A DNA stretch of 54,049 nucleotides from assembly GCA_018818965.1 (NCBI GenBank), contig JAHJQX010000035.1:1-54049 (forward strand), read 5' to 3'. This DNA is from Patescibacteria group bacterium (lineage in GTDB: Bacteria; Patescibacteriota; JABMPQ01). The position numbers and the translations under genes are program-made. Positions 17,447 to 25,946 of the stretch are shown here, piece after piece. The notes below the pieces were generated by a model. That model did no database searches. It saw only the letters and a program-made list of their open reading frames with translations, and was not told the DNA's origin. The number at the start of each line of letters is the position of its first letter. Position 1 is the stretch's first letter.

Positions 17447-18511
17447 TTAACCGCCGCCAATTAAACCGATCATCATGCCCAGAGCAGCTGACACCAGAGC
17501 GATAATCCAAAAACGCATGGTAACTTTGGTCTCAGGCCAGCCCTTGGCTTCAAAATGGTGGTGAATTGGTGTACTTAAAAATATTTTTTTACCAGTCAAC
17601 TTTTTATAAGGTATTTGGATAAGCACCGAAACCGACTCGATAACTAGCGGTAAAGCGATTAGAGGCAAGACTAAGGCCGTATTGGTCAGCATGGCCACAA
17701 TGCCTAACGTCGTTCCTAACGACATTGCTCCAGTATCGCCCATAAAAAAACGAGCAGGGTGAATATTAAACCATAAGAAAGCTAATAGCGCCCCCACAAT
17801 CACCCCACAAAAAGCAGCCAATTCTATTTTACCCTGCATAAAAGAAATCACCGCGTAAGCACCAAAACACGTTAGTAAAATACCGCCCGCTAAACCATCA
17901 AGGCCATCCGCCTCGTTTACAGAAAAGGAGGTGGCTACCAAAACTACAATAAACAAAGGAACATACCACCACCCAATATTAAAATCTCCTACTCCGGGAA
18001 CATGGATAATATCCCAATCTAATTTGTAATAAAACCACCAGGCACCAAATATAGCCACCAGAGTATACAAAACTAGTCGGTAAATCATTCTCATCCCACC
18101 CCCTTTAGGACCAATTTTAAAAACATTGAGGATATCATCCGCTAAACCGACTAGGGCTGTTGCAACCAAAGCACCGAGAGGCAATAAAGTTTCTGCCCGG
18201 GTAAGAAAATTGAGTTTAGCGATAAAAAAATTATCCGAAAATTCTGACCAGACAAAAAAAGCAATGGCTAATAACAAAACCGTTACCCAAACTAACAATC
18301 CCCCCATTACTGGTGTCCCCGCTTTGGCTTGATGCAACTGGTGATAAATCGGCGCTCCTCCCTCACGAATATTTTTACCCAATTTAAATTTATAGAGAAA
18401 ATGAGTTAGAGCTGGTGTCCAGGCGACAGCAACAATAAAAGCCAAAGCGGCCAGAAACAATACTTTAATTACATTTTGAACCAAAAAAGGATCTTGGATC
18501 TCGTTGATCAT
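17447..18511 (-). CDS. mraY: Phospho-N-acetylmuramoyl-pentapeptide transferase
   Basis: MraY transfers phospho-MurNAc-pentapeptide to undecaprenyl phosphate, forming lipid I in the membrane. The protein has 354 residues and about ten membrane segments. Conserved parts are GLADDILNVFK (Mg-binding Asp-Asp), NEADGLDGLAGG, HPARFFMGDTGAMSLG and STPIHHHFEAKGW (the histidine-rich cytoplasmic loop). The gene's ATG overlaps the last base of the dacA stop region, so the two are coupled. Confidence 0.97.
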   Translation of the reverse strand: MINEIQDPFLVQNVIKVLFLAALAFIVAVAWTPALTHFLYKFKLGKNIREGGAPIYHQLHQAKAGTPVMGGLLVWVTVLLLAIAFFVWSEFSDNFFIAKLNFLTRAETLLPLGALVATALVGLADDILNVFKIGPKGGGMRMIYRLVLYTLVAIFGAWWFYYKLDWDIIHVPGVGDFNIGWWYVPLFIVVLVATSFSVNEADGLDGLAGGILLTCFGAYAVISFMQGKIELAAFCGVIVGALLAFLWFNIHPARFFMGDTGAMSLGTTLGIVAMLTNTALVLPLIALPLVIESVSVLIQIPYKKLTGKKIFLSTPIHHHFEAKGWPETKVTMRFWIIALVSAALGMMIGLIGGG

Positions 18512-19422
18512 TATTGCCAGCGATAATTATTATAAGTCCACTCAATCAAAGCCTTGCTATCTTGAAATTGTTGCCCGTTTAATTCACTCCCTAACACCAC
18601 TGTGACAATTTGATGCTGTCCTTTTTCTTCAGCAGCAAAAGTAGTTAAACAAAAACCAGCCTCTTCGGTATAACCTGTTTTACCTCCCAATAAATAGCTA
18701 TAATTTGCCTGAAGTAATTTATTGGTATTCCTCAAATGATGATTGTCACCGATGTTCACACTTTGGATATCGCTTTCTTTCAAGGCTACGATTTCTTTAA
18801 AAACTGGATTCTGGTAAACATAATTTGCCAAAACAGCCAAATCCTCAGCTGTAGAAAAATGACCAGCTTCATCCAAGCCAGAAGGATTAGCAAAATGAGT
18901 ATTTTTTAAACCGATTGCTTGCCCTTTAGCATTCATCATCTCAACAAAACTACCAATATCGCCCCCCACCTTTTTGGCCAAAGCCCGGGCTGCATCATTA
19001 CCAGAAGATATCAAGAGGCCATGTAAAACATCACCCACCCGCATTTCCTCGCCTGGCACCAAATTAATATCAGCTCCCTCCACCCCAACCATTTCTCCAT
19101 CTATCTCTAAGGTATCTTCTAGATCAACTCCGCTCTCAAGTACAACTACGGCCGTCATCATCTTTGTTAAAGACGCCATCGGCAAAGCTTGTTGGCTATT
19201 TTTTGCGAAGAGAACCTTGCCACTGGCTCCATCTAGCACGATGGCTGATTTCGCCTCCAGCTCTACCCCTAGGCTGGCCGTTTCTTTGAAAGGTAAAGCC
19301 AGCCGCTGGTTTCTCTCTATTACTTGATCCTGTTCGCTGGTTGGCAATAAAAACTGGCCCTCATAACCAGCCTGAGGAAAAATGATTAAACACAAAACTG
19401 CTAGAACTGCTTTAGTAAGCAT
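18511..19422 (-). CDS. dacA: Serine-type D-Ala-D-Ala carboxypeptidase (PBP5-like)
   Basis: Peptidoglycan-trimming enzyme of family S11. An N-terminal hydrophobic segment (LTKAVLAVLCLIIFPQAG) is a signal peptide or anchor. The active-site triad motifs are all present: SLTK (in LPMASLTKMMTAVV), SGN (in ISSGNDAAR) and KTG (in LGGKTGYTEEAG). At 303 residues it ends soon after the catalytic domain, so the C-terminal domain and amphipathic membrane helix of E. coli PBP5 are missing. It heads the cell-wall block and is coupled to mraY. Confidence 0.93.
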   Translation of the reverse strand: MLTKAVLAVLCLIIFPQAGYEGQFLLPTSEQDQVIERNQRLALPFKETASLGVELEAKSAIVLDGASGKVLFAKNSQQALPMASLTKMMTAVVVLESGVDLEDTLEIDGEMVGVEGADINLVPGEEMRVGDVLHGLLISSGNDAARALAKKVGGDIGSFVEMMNAKGQAIGLKNTHFANPSGLDEAGHFSTAEDLAVLANYVYQNPVFKEIVALKESDIQSVNIGDNHHLRNTNKLLQANYSYLLGGKTGYTEEAGFCLTTFAAEEKGQHQIVTVVLGSELNGQQFQDSKALIEWTYNNYRWQ

Positions 19423-19431
19423 AATTATCCT

Positions 19432-19638
19432 TTAAGCGGCCTTGGTCTCAATAGCAGCTACGGGACAGGAAGATTCGGCTTCCTGAACGCAGCTGGTATC
19501 AGCAGTGTCATTTTTGATTACTTTAGCTTTATCGCCCTCCATAGCAAAGTAATCAGGACATAAGGCTACGCATGACCCACAACCAATGCATTTTTCTTTG
19601 TCTATTTCTACCTTTATTTTAGCCATATTGATACTCAT
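19432..19638 (-). CDS. Small [4Fe-4S] ferredoxin
   Basis: Electron carrier of 68 residues. The cluster ligands are CIGCGSC near the N-terminus and a fourth Cys before Pro in SSCPVAAIE. A CVALCP cysteine and a CVQEAE cysteine may form the disulfide seen in single-cluster ferredoxins of the Thermotoga/Pyrococcus type. The start may be the first ATG (19638) or the internal Met5 (19626); neither has a strong SD. It lies ten bases before dacA. The redox partner is unknown, but two radical SAM proteins in the window would need reduction. Confidence 0.92.
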   Translation of the reverse strand: MSINMAKIKVEIDKEKCIGCGSCVALCPDYFAMEGDKAKVIKNDTADTSCVQEAESSCPVAAIETKAA

Positions 19639-19705
19639 TTACCTAAAATCTTTGCTTCTCATTTTACTATAATATCAACCAACGAGCCACCTAATTTATT
19701 ATAAC

Positions 19706-20956
19706 TCAGATTTGGTGTAGATCAATATAGCCCTGGGCGAAATTATTGATCATCAGTTCCTCCATTTTTTCCTGGCCAATATATTCAGCTAGAATTTTAT
19801 TCCACAGAGCTTCTTGGTGGTGGTAAAGATATTTTATCATCTCTTTTTCCTTGACCAATGACATCACACTGTCGATTAGATTAAAACTGACTAACTTCTG
19901 ATCGCCGTTATTAGAAAAAAAGTCACCAATAAAATTCAAGTCCTTCCAAAAAGTAAATTCCAAACCAGGATACATTACATCCAACTGCGTGAGACTATTT
20001 TCCGCTTTGTCCCAATGAATGGTTTCCGGATTAACATGCGGTTCAAACAACCGAGGGTCATGCAAGTCGTCTTTAGCTAAGTAACGCTGGACAATGCGCC
20101 ACTGTTCACCAACCTGACCTGTCAGTTTCTGCTCAGTCACATCACCACGCAGCAGGGATACTAAACGCTGGCCAAAATCACTCTCCTGACTATATTTTAC
20201 AATTAGCTTGTTATAAAAAACTACCTCGTACAAATAATGCAAAAGCAAGGAAAATACACGCAAGGTCTCACCGGGAGTATCAATTCGGAGCGGAATAACA
20301 AAAATAATTCCGAGTTCTTTGAGATGGCTAACATTATGATATTTTTTCTTGAGAAACTTTTCCGCAATCTGTAACCACTTTTGATCAAGTAATACTATTT
20401 CGATATTTCTCTGTTCAAAATCTCCAGCCGTCAGACCATTATATAGAGGAACAAGTTTCTTATTCATCCAATCAGAACTTTCCGTAAATCTGAGAGCAGA
20501 AAATACTTGCTCCTGACTCTCTTGTCGCAACAAACCATCCACTTGATCATACCCCAGTGCTTCCATCATGCGTGGCGGCGGACACTCCTGCAACATCTCA
20601 GCCATCTTGGCATGTTTAAGAAAAAAGCCTTGATAATTACCCACCAGCTTTTTGGCCACTGTAAAAGTAGCTCGACAATCCGCTGGCGAAGTACAGCGCG
20701 GTTTTTCCAAAGCTTCGAATAATAGCCTATCGTCCTCTTTCAACTTATTGATCAAGGCTTGATACACTTCGCGGTTGGATGACTTACGACTTAACCCAAG
20801 GATGCTGAGAATTTCTTTTACCCGGAAATCATTTTCCGCTATTATTCTGGCTAGAACACCACTAGTATTGCAAAAGCTGTCCATGGACTGACATAATTTT
20901 TTAATATTGCCCTCTTCGGCCCGAAGAATTTGGGCAACTTTCTGGTAGGGGTTCAT
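19706..20956 (-). CDS. Conserved-looking hypothetical protein, 416 residues
   Basis: No family is recognised. The protein is soluble, mostly helical by composition, with no signal peptide or membrane segment. It has scattered cysteines, including a CTSPADCRATF segment near residue 88 and QECPPPRMM near 123. Its ATG overlaps the end of the PfkB kinase gene by four bases (ATGA), so it is co-translated with a sugar kinase, rpe and rpiB and may belong to carbohydrate metabolism. That link is from context only. Codon use looks like that of the neighbouring core genes, so it does not seem recently acquired. Confidence 0.8.
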   Translation of the reverse strand: MNPYQKVAQILRAEEGNIKKLCQSMDSFCNTSGVLARIIAENDFRVKEILSILGLSRKSSNREVYQALINKLKEDDRLLFEALEKPRCTSPADCRATFTVAKKLVGNYQGFFLKHAKMAEMLQECPPPRMMEALGYDQVDGLLRQESQEQVFSALRFTESSDWMNKKLVPLYNGLTAGDFEQRNIEIVLLDQKWLQIAEKFLKKKYHNVSHLKELGIIFVIPLRIDTPGETLRVFSLLLHYLYEVVFYNKLIVKYSQESDFGQRLVSLLRGDVTEQKLTGQVGEQWRIVQRYLAKDDLHDPRLFEPHVNPETIHWDKAENSLTQLDVMYPGLEFTFWKDLNFIGDFFSNNGDQKLVSFNLIDSVMSLVKEKEMIKYLYHHQEALWNKILAEYIGQEKMEELMINNFAQGYIDLHQI

Positions 20957-21942
20957 AATTTAGTACTCGTTACTTTCAGTTTTTTAATTTTGGGTAGTTG
21001 ACTCTTAGTCAGTAAACCATTTTTAGCCCCTAAATATTTAATAACCGAACTGGCATTAGCTGAACCCAGCTGAATGGCATATTTAATTGAATCTTGCCTA
21101 ATTAGGCCAGTTACAAAACCAGAGCCAAAAGCATCGCCAGCACCCGATCTTTCTATTATCTTCCCCCCTAACGTATCTGCCCGGTAGAATTGCTGCCCAG
21201 TAGCAGCTACCACTCCCTTGTCGCCCAAGGTAACAACTACTATCCCTGGTGATGTTACGGCTGACAATTGTTGAACTATTTTTTTAGGTTCTGTCCCCAC
21301 TTCGATTTTCAGTAAACTACTAGCTTCTTCTTTGTTTAGTAACAACACATCCAGCTGCGCTAGAATTGGCTTCAATTTAGTTAGTCCCTGCTTGAGTTCC
21401 CCCGAACCAGGATTAAGAGCAATTTTAACTCCTGAGCGACGAGCTGTGTTTATTATCCGCTGGAGTAATGAAATATTACCACCCAAGGAAGTAATATAAA
21501 GCCAACGAGCCTGTCCCAACTTATCCCAGGGGATATCTTTGGCCTGCAAATTTTTACTAGCTCCACGATAAACTAGAACTGTCCGACCCGTTCGTGGTGA
21601 GGAAATAATCACTGAATAAGCCGTGTGGTCTGAGGGAGACTTGACTAAGTAACGTGTGTCAATTTTAAGCTTGGTTAAATCCTCCAGTGAAGCGTGTCCT
21701 CCCGGATCATTACCAATTTTACTTACACAAGCACATTTTAGCCCCAACTGAGCGAAAGTAGCAGCGGAATTTGTTCCCCCGCCGCCAGTGGCAAAGAAAA
21801 TGTCATCTACCTCAACTTTATCACCCACAGCAAAACAGAAAGATCGGGCTGCTGCGGATTTTTTAGGCTGATAACTGCGGAAACTTTTACTCAGCAAAAA
21901 AACATCACGCGTAGCGGAACCAATTGTGATAATATCATACAT
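20953..21942 (-). CDS. PfkB-family carbohydrate kinase
   Basis: Ribokinase-superfamily kinase of 329 residues. The N-terminal sugar-binding glycine motif is GGGGTNSAATFAQLG, and the C-terminal catalytic motif is RSGAGDAFGSGFVTG, with the Asp of GAGD as the base. The order rpiB, rpe, pfkB in one transcript suggests a pentose or ribose-linked substrate, so ribokinase is one candidate; adenosine, fructose or other sugar kinases are equally possible from sequence. It overlaps the downstream unknown gene by four bases. Confidence 0.9.
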   Translation of the reverse strand: MYDIITIGSATRDVFLLSKSFRSYQPKKSAAARSFCFAVGDKVEVDDIFFATGGGGTNSAATFAQLGLKCACVSKIGNDPGGHASLEDLTKLKIDTRYLVKSPSDHTAYSVIISSPRTGRTVLVYRGASKNLQAKDIPWDKLGQARWLYITSLGGNISLLQRIINTARRSGVKIALNPGSGELKQGLTKLKPILAQLDVLLLNKEEASSLLKIEVGTEPKKIVQQLSAVTSPGIVVVTLGDKGVVAATGQQFYRADTLGGKIIERSGAGDAFGSGFVTGLIRQDSIKYAIQLGSANASSVIKYLGAKNGLLTKSQLPKIKKLKVTSTKL

Positions 21943-21994
21943 CTATGGGGCTGAATTATAAGCGACAATCTAAATATTTCTTAAAAATTACTGT

Positions 21995-22639
21995 TCATGA
22001 TCGGCAAATTACTTGTAAATTTCTAACCGCCTCGACAATATTCTTGCTGGCAAAGACGGCACTGCCAACGGCTAGTTCATCCACTCCCGCTGCCACCAAC
22101 TCAGCTGCATTATCAATCTTTATTCCACCATCTACGCCAACCTTAATATCAGGGTAATCATTCTTCGTTTGTTTAATCCGTTCGACTATACCGGTTTGCA
22201 GTTTTTGTCCCGAGAACCCAGGATTAACTCCCATTATTAGCACAAAATCTATTTTAGCCTCCACTTCTTCAATCACTGAAAGTTTAGTTTCCGGATTCAA
22301 AGCCATCCCTAATTCATAATCTCCTCGTTTTGCCTCCAGCACAATATCTTTAATTTTTTTTAAATTAACTGCCTCGGCCGGAAAAGTAATCCGCGCTGGT
22401 TGCAAGCGTGACCAATTTTTTACCGCTGTTCCAATATCATTAACCATCAAGTGAATTTTATACTGCAGATTTGTTTTAATAGTAGCGATTTTGTCGATCT
22501 CATTAAAAGTCTCATTCGGAACAAAACTACCATCCATAACGTCAATCTGCACCGAAGCAACTAACGTCTCCACCTGTCTAATTTTCTGTCTAAACTCCAC
22601 TTCTGATTTTGTCAATATCGCTGGTACTAGCTCGGCCAT
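21995..22639 (-). CDS. rpe: Ribulose-phosphate 3-epimerase
   Basis: Interconverts ribulose-5-phosphate and xylulose-5-phosphate in the non-oxidative pentose phosphate pathway. It is a TIM barrel of 214 residues with IDVMDGSFVPNETF (metal ligands and catalytic Asp), HLMVND, MGVNPGFSGQKL and GVDGGIKIDNAAEL, followed by GSAVF at the phosphate site. The metal-binding His/Asp positions seem conserved. Segments such as QIDVMDGSFVPN differ somewhat from the E. coli form. It sits four bases after rpiB, its pathway neighbour. Confidence 0.9.
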   Translation of the reverse strand: MAELVPAILTKSEVEFRQKIRQVETLVASVQIDVMDGSFVPNETFNEIDKIATIKTNLQYKIHLMVNDIGTAVKNWSRLQPARITFPAEAVNLKKIKDIVLEAKRGDYELGMALNPETKLSVIEEVEAKIDFVLIMGVNPGFSGQKLQTGIVERIKQTKNDYPDIKVGVDGGIKIDNAAELVAAGVDELAVGSAVFASKNIVEAVRNLQVICRS

Positions 22640-22643
22640 ATTT

Positions 22644-23078
22644 TTATTCTATTTCTTTGATCTTATTTAGCCGACGTACATGTCGCTCTTCTTGAGTAAA
22701 TTTAGTGTTCAGCCAAGTTTCAACTATCGTCTGTGCCTTTTCATCATCTAGCCAATCACCCGACAGCACTAAAATATTAGCATCGTTATGTTCGCGAGAA
22801 TGTCGGGCTGATGCTTGATCGAAGGCTGCCACCGCTCGGACATCTGCTATCTTATTAGCCGTGATCACCATTCCGGCTGCCGAACGACAAAATAAAATGC
22901 CCCTGTTTCCACCCTTGGCCACTTCTTTAGCCACAGCAACAGCAAAATCAGGGTAATCATCTTCCTGGTCATACTCCTTATTACCCAAATCCTGGTACTC
23001 TTCCTCCCATTCTTCCAGCCACTTTTTCACTTTGTTTTTTAGTTCAAAACCGCCGTGATCGGCTCCAAGAAATATCAT
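22644..23078 (-). CDS. rpiB: Ribose 5-phosphate isomerase B (RpiB/LacA/LacB family)
   Basis: Isomerase of 144 residues interconverting ribose-5-P and ribulose-5-P. The N-terminal FLGADHGGFELKN is the classical substrate motif, and the catalytic-cysteine loop is GILFCRSAAGMVITANK. In typical RpiB that loop reads CGTGxGMSIAANK. Here Cys and Gly-Met are kept but RSAA replaces GTGI. HSREHNDANILVLSG matches the family end. Another RpiB/LacAB-family sugar phosphate could be the substrate. Confidence 0.88.
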   Translation of the reverse strand: MIFLGADHGGFELKNKVKKWLEEWEEEYQDLGNKEYDQEDDYPDFAVAVAKEVAKGGNRGILFCRSAAGMVITANKIADVRAVAAFDQASARHSREHNDANILVLSGDWLDDEKAQTIVETWLNTKFTQEERHVRRLNKIKEIE

Positions 23079-23087
23079 TTCTAAATG

Positions 23088-24737
23088 TTAATTAGTTACC
23101 TCTCCTCCTAATATATTGAGAGCATCTTTTACTAAATTGCCATCGCTGGAGTTGGCTGCAGTGCTTTCAGAACTAGCAAGACTTTTGGTCCGCCCATTAC
23201 CATTACCTTCGGCTGTCACTGGACCAACCACACAGTGTACACCAACCTCTGCTTCACATTCCTGACGCAAGCAATTTTCTATCACCAGTTGATTTTCTTT
23301 CTTCTGAACAAATTCCCGATGAAATTCATACTGACAAACCAGCACAAGTTTATTATCTTCAATCTTATCTGGCCGAGATGATTTTAATAGCGAACCTAAA
23401 GAAAAATTCTTCGCTTGAATCTTATTGAGAATATTTGGCCAGCGCTGATGTAAAACAGCTAGACTGACTGCTTTGCCATTACCGCCATCGCCCTGGATTG
23501 ATTTAGTCAGTGACTTTTTAGCTTCTTTCTTATCAATAATGCTTATTTTATTGTCGCTGTTGGTTGTTTTTTGGGCTGTGGTTTTGTTAGCCGTATTTCT
23601 GCCTGAGCCATCTGTTTCCTTTTCTCCGACATTGTCATCCAGATCCAAAAAAGATATCACTGCCATTTCCAACGGCAATTGGGGAATTTGGGCATATTTT
23701 TGGTTGTGCTTGGCTGCCAAAACTAAATTAATTAGCTTGATTACTGTCCGAGGACTAACATCAGCCAACTTACTTTGCCAATCAGCTAATTCTTTATCGC
23801 TGAGATCAATCTCAAAACTATCCGTCAATCTCTCAACACTACATATTAACAATACGCGACGTAGACCATTAAGAATGTCCTCGGCTAACTGATGGGGAGC
23901 ATAACCGTCATTGATAAAATCATTTACCAGCCGCAAAGATTGCGCTAGATCTCCCTGAAGGACGGTAAGAATAAAATCATTGATTTGCTCTACATTGGTC
24001 AAGCCAAGCAGGGTGCGTAGATTATCGGCCGTAATATTCTGACCCTCATAAGCCACAGCTACTTGCCCCAAAATACTAAGCGCATCGCGACTAGAGCCAT
24101 CAGCTTGTCCAGCAATAACTTCTAGTGCTTCTGGAGCAATCTTAATCTTTTCTTTTTTAACGATACCGGTCAAATGCTCGACTAATTCGCTGCGACTTAT
24201 CCGCTTAAAATCAAAACGCTGGCAGCGCGATAAAATTGTTGGCGGGACTTTCTGAGGGTCAGTGGTAGCCAGAACGAAGATCGCATGGGCGGGCGGTTCT
24301 TCTAGTGTCTTTAAAAGCGCATTAAAAGCCTCAATAGTCAGCATGTGTACTTCATCGATAATAAAAACTAGGTACTTGAGATTGGTGGGAGTATATTTTA
24401 CTTTCTCTTTTAACTCTCTAATTTCATCAATCCCCCGATTAGAAGCAGCATCTATCTCGATTAAGTCAATTGTCTTGCCAGATTCAACCTGTTTACAAGA
24501 GTCACATTTACCGCAGGGCTCTCCTTGGTGCTTATTAATATTTTCGCAATTAACAGCATGAGCCAACAGTCGTCCAATTGTTGTCTTGCCTACTCCTCGC
24601 GGTCCACAAAATAAATAGGCGTGAGCAACTTTACTTTTGCTTAACGCATTTAAAAGAGTGGTCTTAACGTGATCTTGACTGACCACCTCAGCAAACTTAC
24701 GTGGTCGATATTTACGATATAAGGCGATGTAAGACAT
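23088..24737 (-). CDS. dnaX: DNA polymerase III subunit gamma/tau
   Basis: Clamp-loader ATPase of 549 residues. Walker A is GPRGVGKTTIG. The zinc module is Cys-x8-CGKCDSC. Walker B is FIIDEVHML, sensor 1 is LATTDPQKVP, and the arginine finger is in SRCQRFDFKRI. A long low-complexity, Asn/Thr/Lys-rich linker (about residues 360-420) precedes a C-terminal domain, so the tau-like tail is present. It is followed by rpiB ten bases on. I saw no obvious slippery heptamer for a gamma frameshift, though I did not scan systematically. Confidence 0.96.
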   Translation of the reverse strand: MSYIALYRKYRPRKFAEVVSQDHVKTTLLNALSKSKVAHAYLFCGPRGVGKTTIGRLLAHAVNCENINKHQGEPCGKCDSCKQVESGKTIDLIEIDAASNRGIDEIRELKEKVKYTPTNLKYLVFIIDEVHMLTIEAFNALLKTLEEPPAHAIFVLATTDPQKVPPTILSRCQRFDFKRISRSELVEHLTGIVKKEKIKIAPEALEVIAGQADGSSRDALSILGQVAVAYEGQNITADNLRTLLGLTNVEQINDFILTVLQGDLAQSLRLVNDFINDGYAPHQLAEDILNGLRRVLLICSVERLTDSFEIDLSDKELADWQSKLADVSPRTVIKLINLVLAAKHNQKYAQIPQLPLEMAVISFLDLDDNVGEKETDGSGRNTANKTTAQKTTNSDNKISIIDKKEAKKSLTKSIQGDGGNGKAVSLAVLHQRWPNILNKIQAKNFSLGSLLKSSRPDKIEDNKLVLVCQYEFHREFVQKKENQLVIENCLRQECEAEVGVHCVVGPVTAEGNGNGRTKSLASSESTAANSSDGNLVKDALNILGGEVTN

Positions 24738-24739
24738 AT

Positions 24740-24813
24740 TTTAGGTGTTAGATGTTAAATATTAGATGTTAGAAAATATTTAAAATTCCTACCCCTAAAA
24801 CCTAACACCTATT
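24740..24813. repeat. Heptamer-based inverted repeat between dnaX and gtrA-like gene
   Basis: The left arm contains TAGGTGTTAG (24742-24751) within a series of TTAGnTn-like heptamers (24741-24771). The right arm contains CTAACACCTA (24802-24811) within complementary CCTAnnA heptamers. The arms form a 10-bp perfect stem, with more partial pairing between the flanking heptamers. No ORF is present. Similar TTAGGTG arrays may occur elsewhere in the genome. Confidence 0.7.
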
Positions 24814-24823
24814 ACCTAATAAC

Positions 24824-25258
24824 CTATTTTTTAAAAGCCCATAGTTTATAGCCAATAAAATTCCAGACCATAGCTACGCCAGTGGCGATTAATTTTACTC
24901 CGTTGGCCCACAACCCAGCCGATAGACTAAATAGAGGAGCAAAATAGGTAGTACCACTAAAAACAATACCGCTGTTAATGAGAGCCCCTACTAAACTGAT
25001 TAGCAAGAACTTCACAAATTCCTCCGGCACTTCTTCACGACTTTTAATCTTGAAAGTCCAAAACCGATTCCACACATAGCTATTTATCACGGCGGCACTA
25101 AAAGCAACTATATTAAAAACTATCATCCAAGAACCACTGGTAATTTTAAAAACCCACATCAGAAAATTTAATAACGCAAAATCAACTATTGTATTAGAGA
25201 CGCCGATAAGGCCGAATTTTACTATTTGTATAAGTCCCGCAAACTTTTTATTAGTCAT
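24824..25258 (-). CDS. GtrA-like membrane protein
   Basis: Small integral membrane protein of 144 residues with four hydrophobic segments: FGLIGVSNTIVDFALLNFL, a second around IVFNIVAFSAAVINSYV, a third around FLLISLVGALINSGIVFSG and a fourth near the end. Asn-Ser-Tyr-Val-Trp-Asn-Arg-Phe-Trp-Thr-Phe, between segments 2 and 3, is the hallmark of GtrA/DPMS-like proteins. These are thought to move or support polyprenyl-linked sugars for cell-surface glycans. No glycosyltransferase is adjacent. Confidence 0.9.
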   Translation of the reverse strand: MTNKKFAGLIQIVKFGLIGVSNTIVDFALLNFLMWVFKITSGSWMIVFNIVAFSAAVINSYVWNRFWTFKIKSREEVPEEFVKFLLISLVGALINSGIVFSGTTYFAPLFSLSAGLWANGVKLIATGVAMVWNFIGYKLWAFKK

Positions 25259-25276
25259 AAGTTTGATTGTAGTAAA

Positions 25277-25906
25277 TTATATATCCTCCAAATCATCACC
25301 GCTGTCTTCGTCTTCATCTTCGTCCCCTTCGCTCTCTCCTTTCTTAATCACATTCTCGATGGCAGCCCAAGTGCTCTCTTTCCCTTCCGGGATAATAATG
25401 GTAACTTCATCACCAGCTTCGGCTTTGTAGTAAGTGATGCTGGCCAATAATACTTTATATAACTTATCATCGGCCTTGATTACATAGTCGCCATTATCCT
25501 CTACCACTTTACCAATAACTTTACTCCTCTCGATCGGGCCAATCTGCTTGAAGAGGAAGGTGCCATCGTCCTGAATGGTTAGCTTCAAAACGTCTCCTTC
25601 TACTAATTTTGACTTACTGGCATAATTGGCTGGCATAGGGTATAAACGACTATCGGGACCGATCATATTCTGCCCATCAAATACACCCTCAACAATCTTC
25701 CCACCGTCAGTGGTACTAAGTTTTCGTGCCTTTTGGCGGATTTCCTTACTGGTACTTTTTACTACGGAGGCAACGTCTTTCCCTTCCAGCAAGCTATCAA
25801 CGATCTTTCTCGCTTCTTCTACGCTTTTCTCTGCCAAGTTAAGAGACTTTTTAATAATACTCAGTTGTTGTTTCTGATCTTGGCTTAACACTTGTTTGTC
25901 AGACAT
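25277..25906 (-). CDS. Hypothetical protein with coiled N-terminus and acidic tail
   Basis: The start is set at ATG 25906: AAGGAG lies eight bases upstream, whereas the earlier ATG (25912) is only two bases from it. The protein has about 209 residues. The first ~65 are helical and charged, probably a coiled coil (EKSVEEARKIVDSLLEGKD). A beta-rich middle domain follows (about 70-180, with GDVLKLTIQDDGTFLFKQIG and GDYVIKADDKLYKV), and the tail is almost all Glu/Asp/Gly/Ser. I do not recognise the family. It is transcribed with the TraG-like ATPase gene upstream, which may hint at a shared role. Confidence 0.8.
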   Translation of the reverse strand: MSDKQVLSQDQKQQLSIIKKSLNLAEKSVEEARKIVDSLLEGKDVASVVKSTSKEIRQKARKLSTTDGGKIVEGVFDGQNMIGPDSRLYPMPANYASKSKLVEGDVLKLTIQDDGTFLFKQIGPIERSKVIGKVVEDNGDYVIKADDKLYKVLLASITYYKAEAGDEVTIIIPEGKESTWAAIENVIKKGESEGDEDEDEDSGDDLEDI

Positions 25907-25946
25907 GTTCATTTCTCCTTTTTATTTTTGTATTAAAGAATATTAG

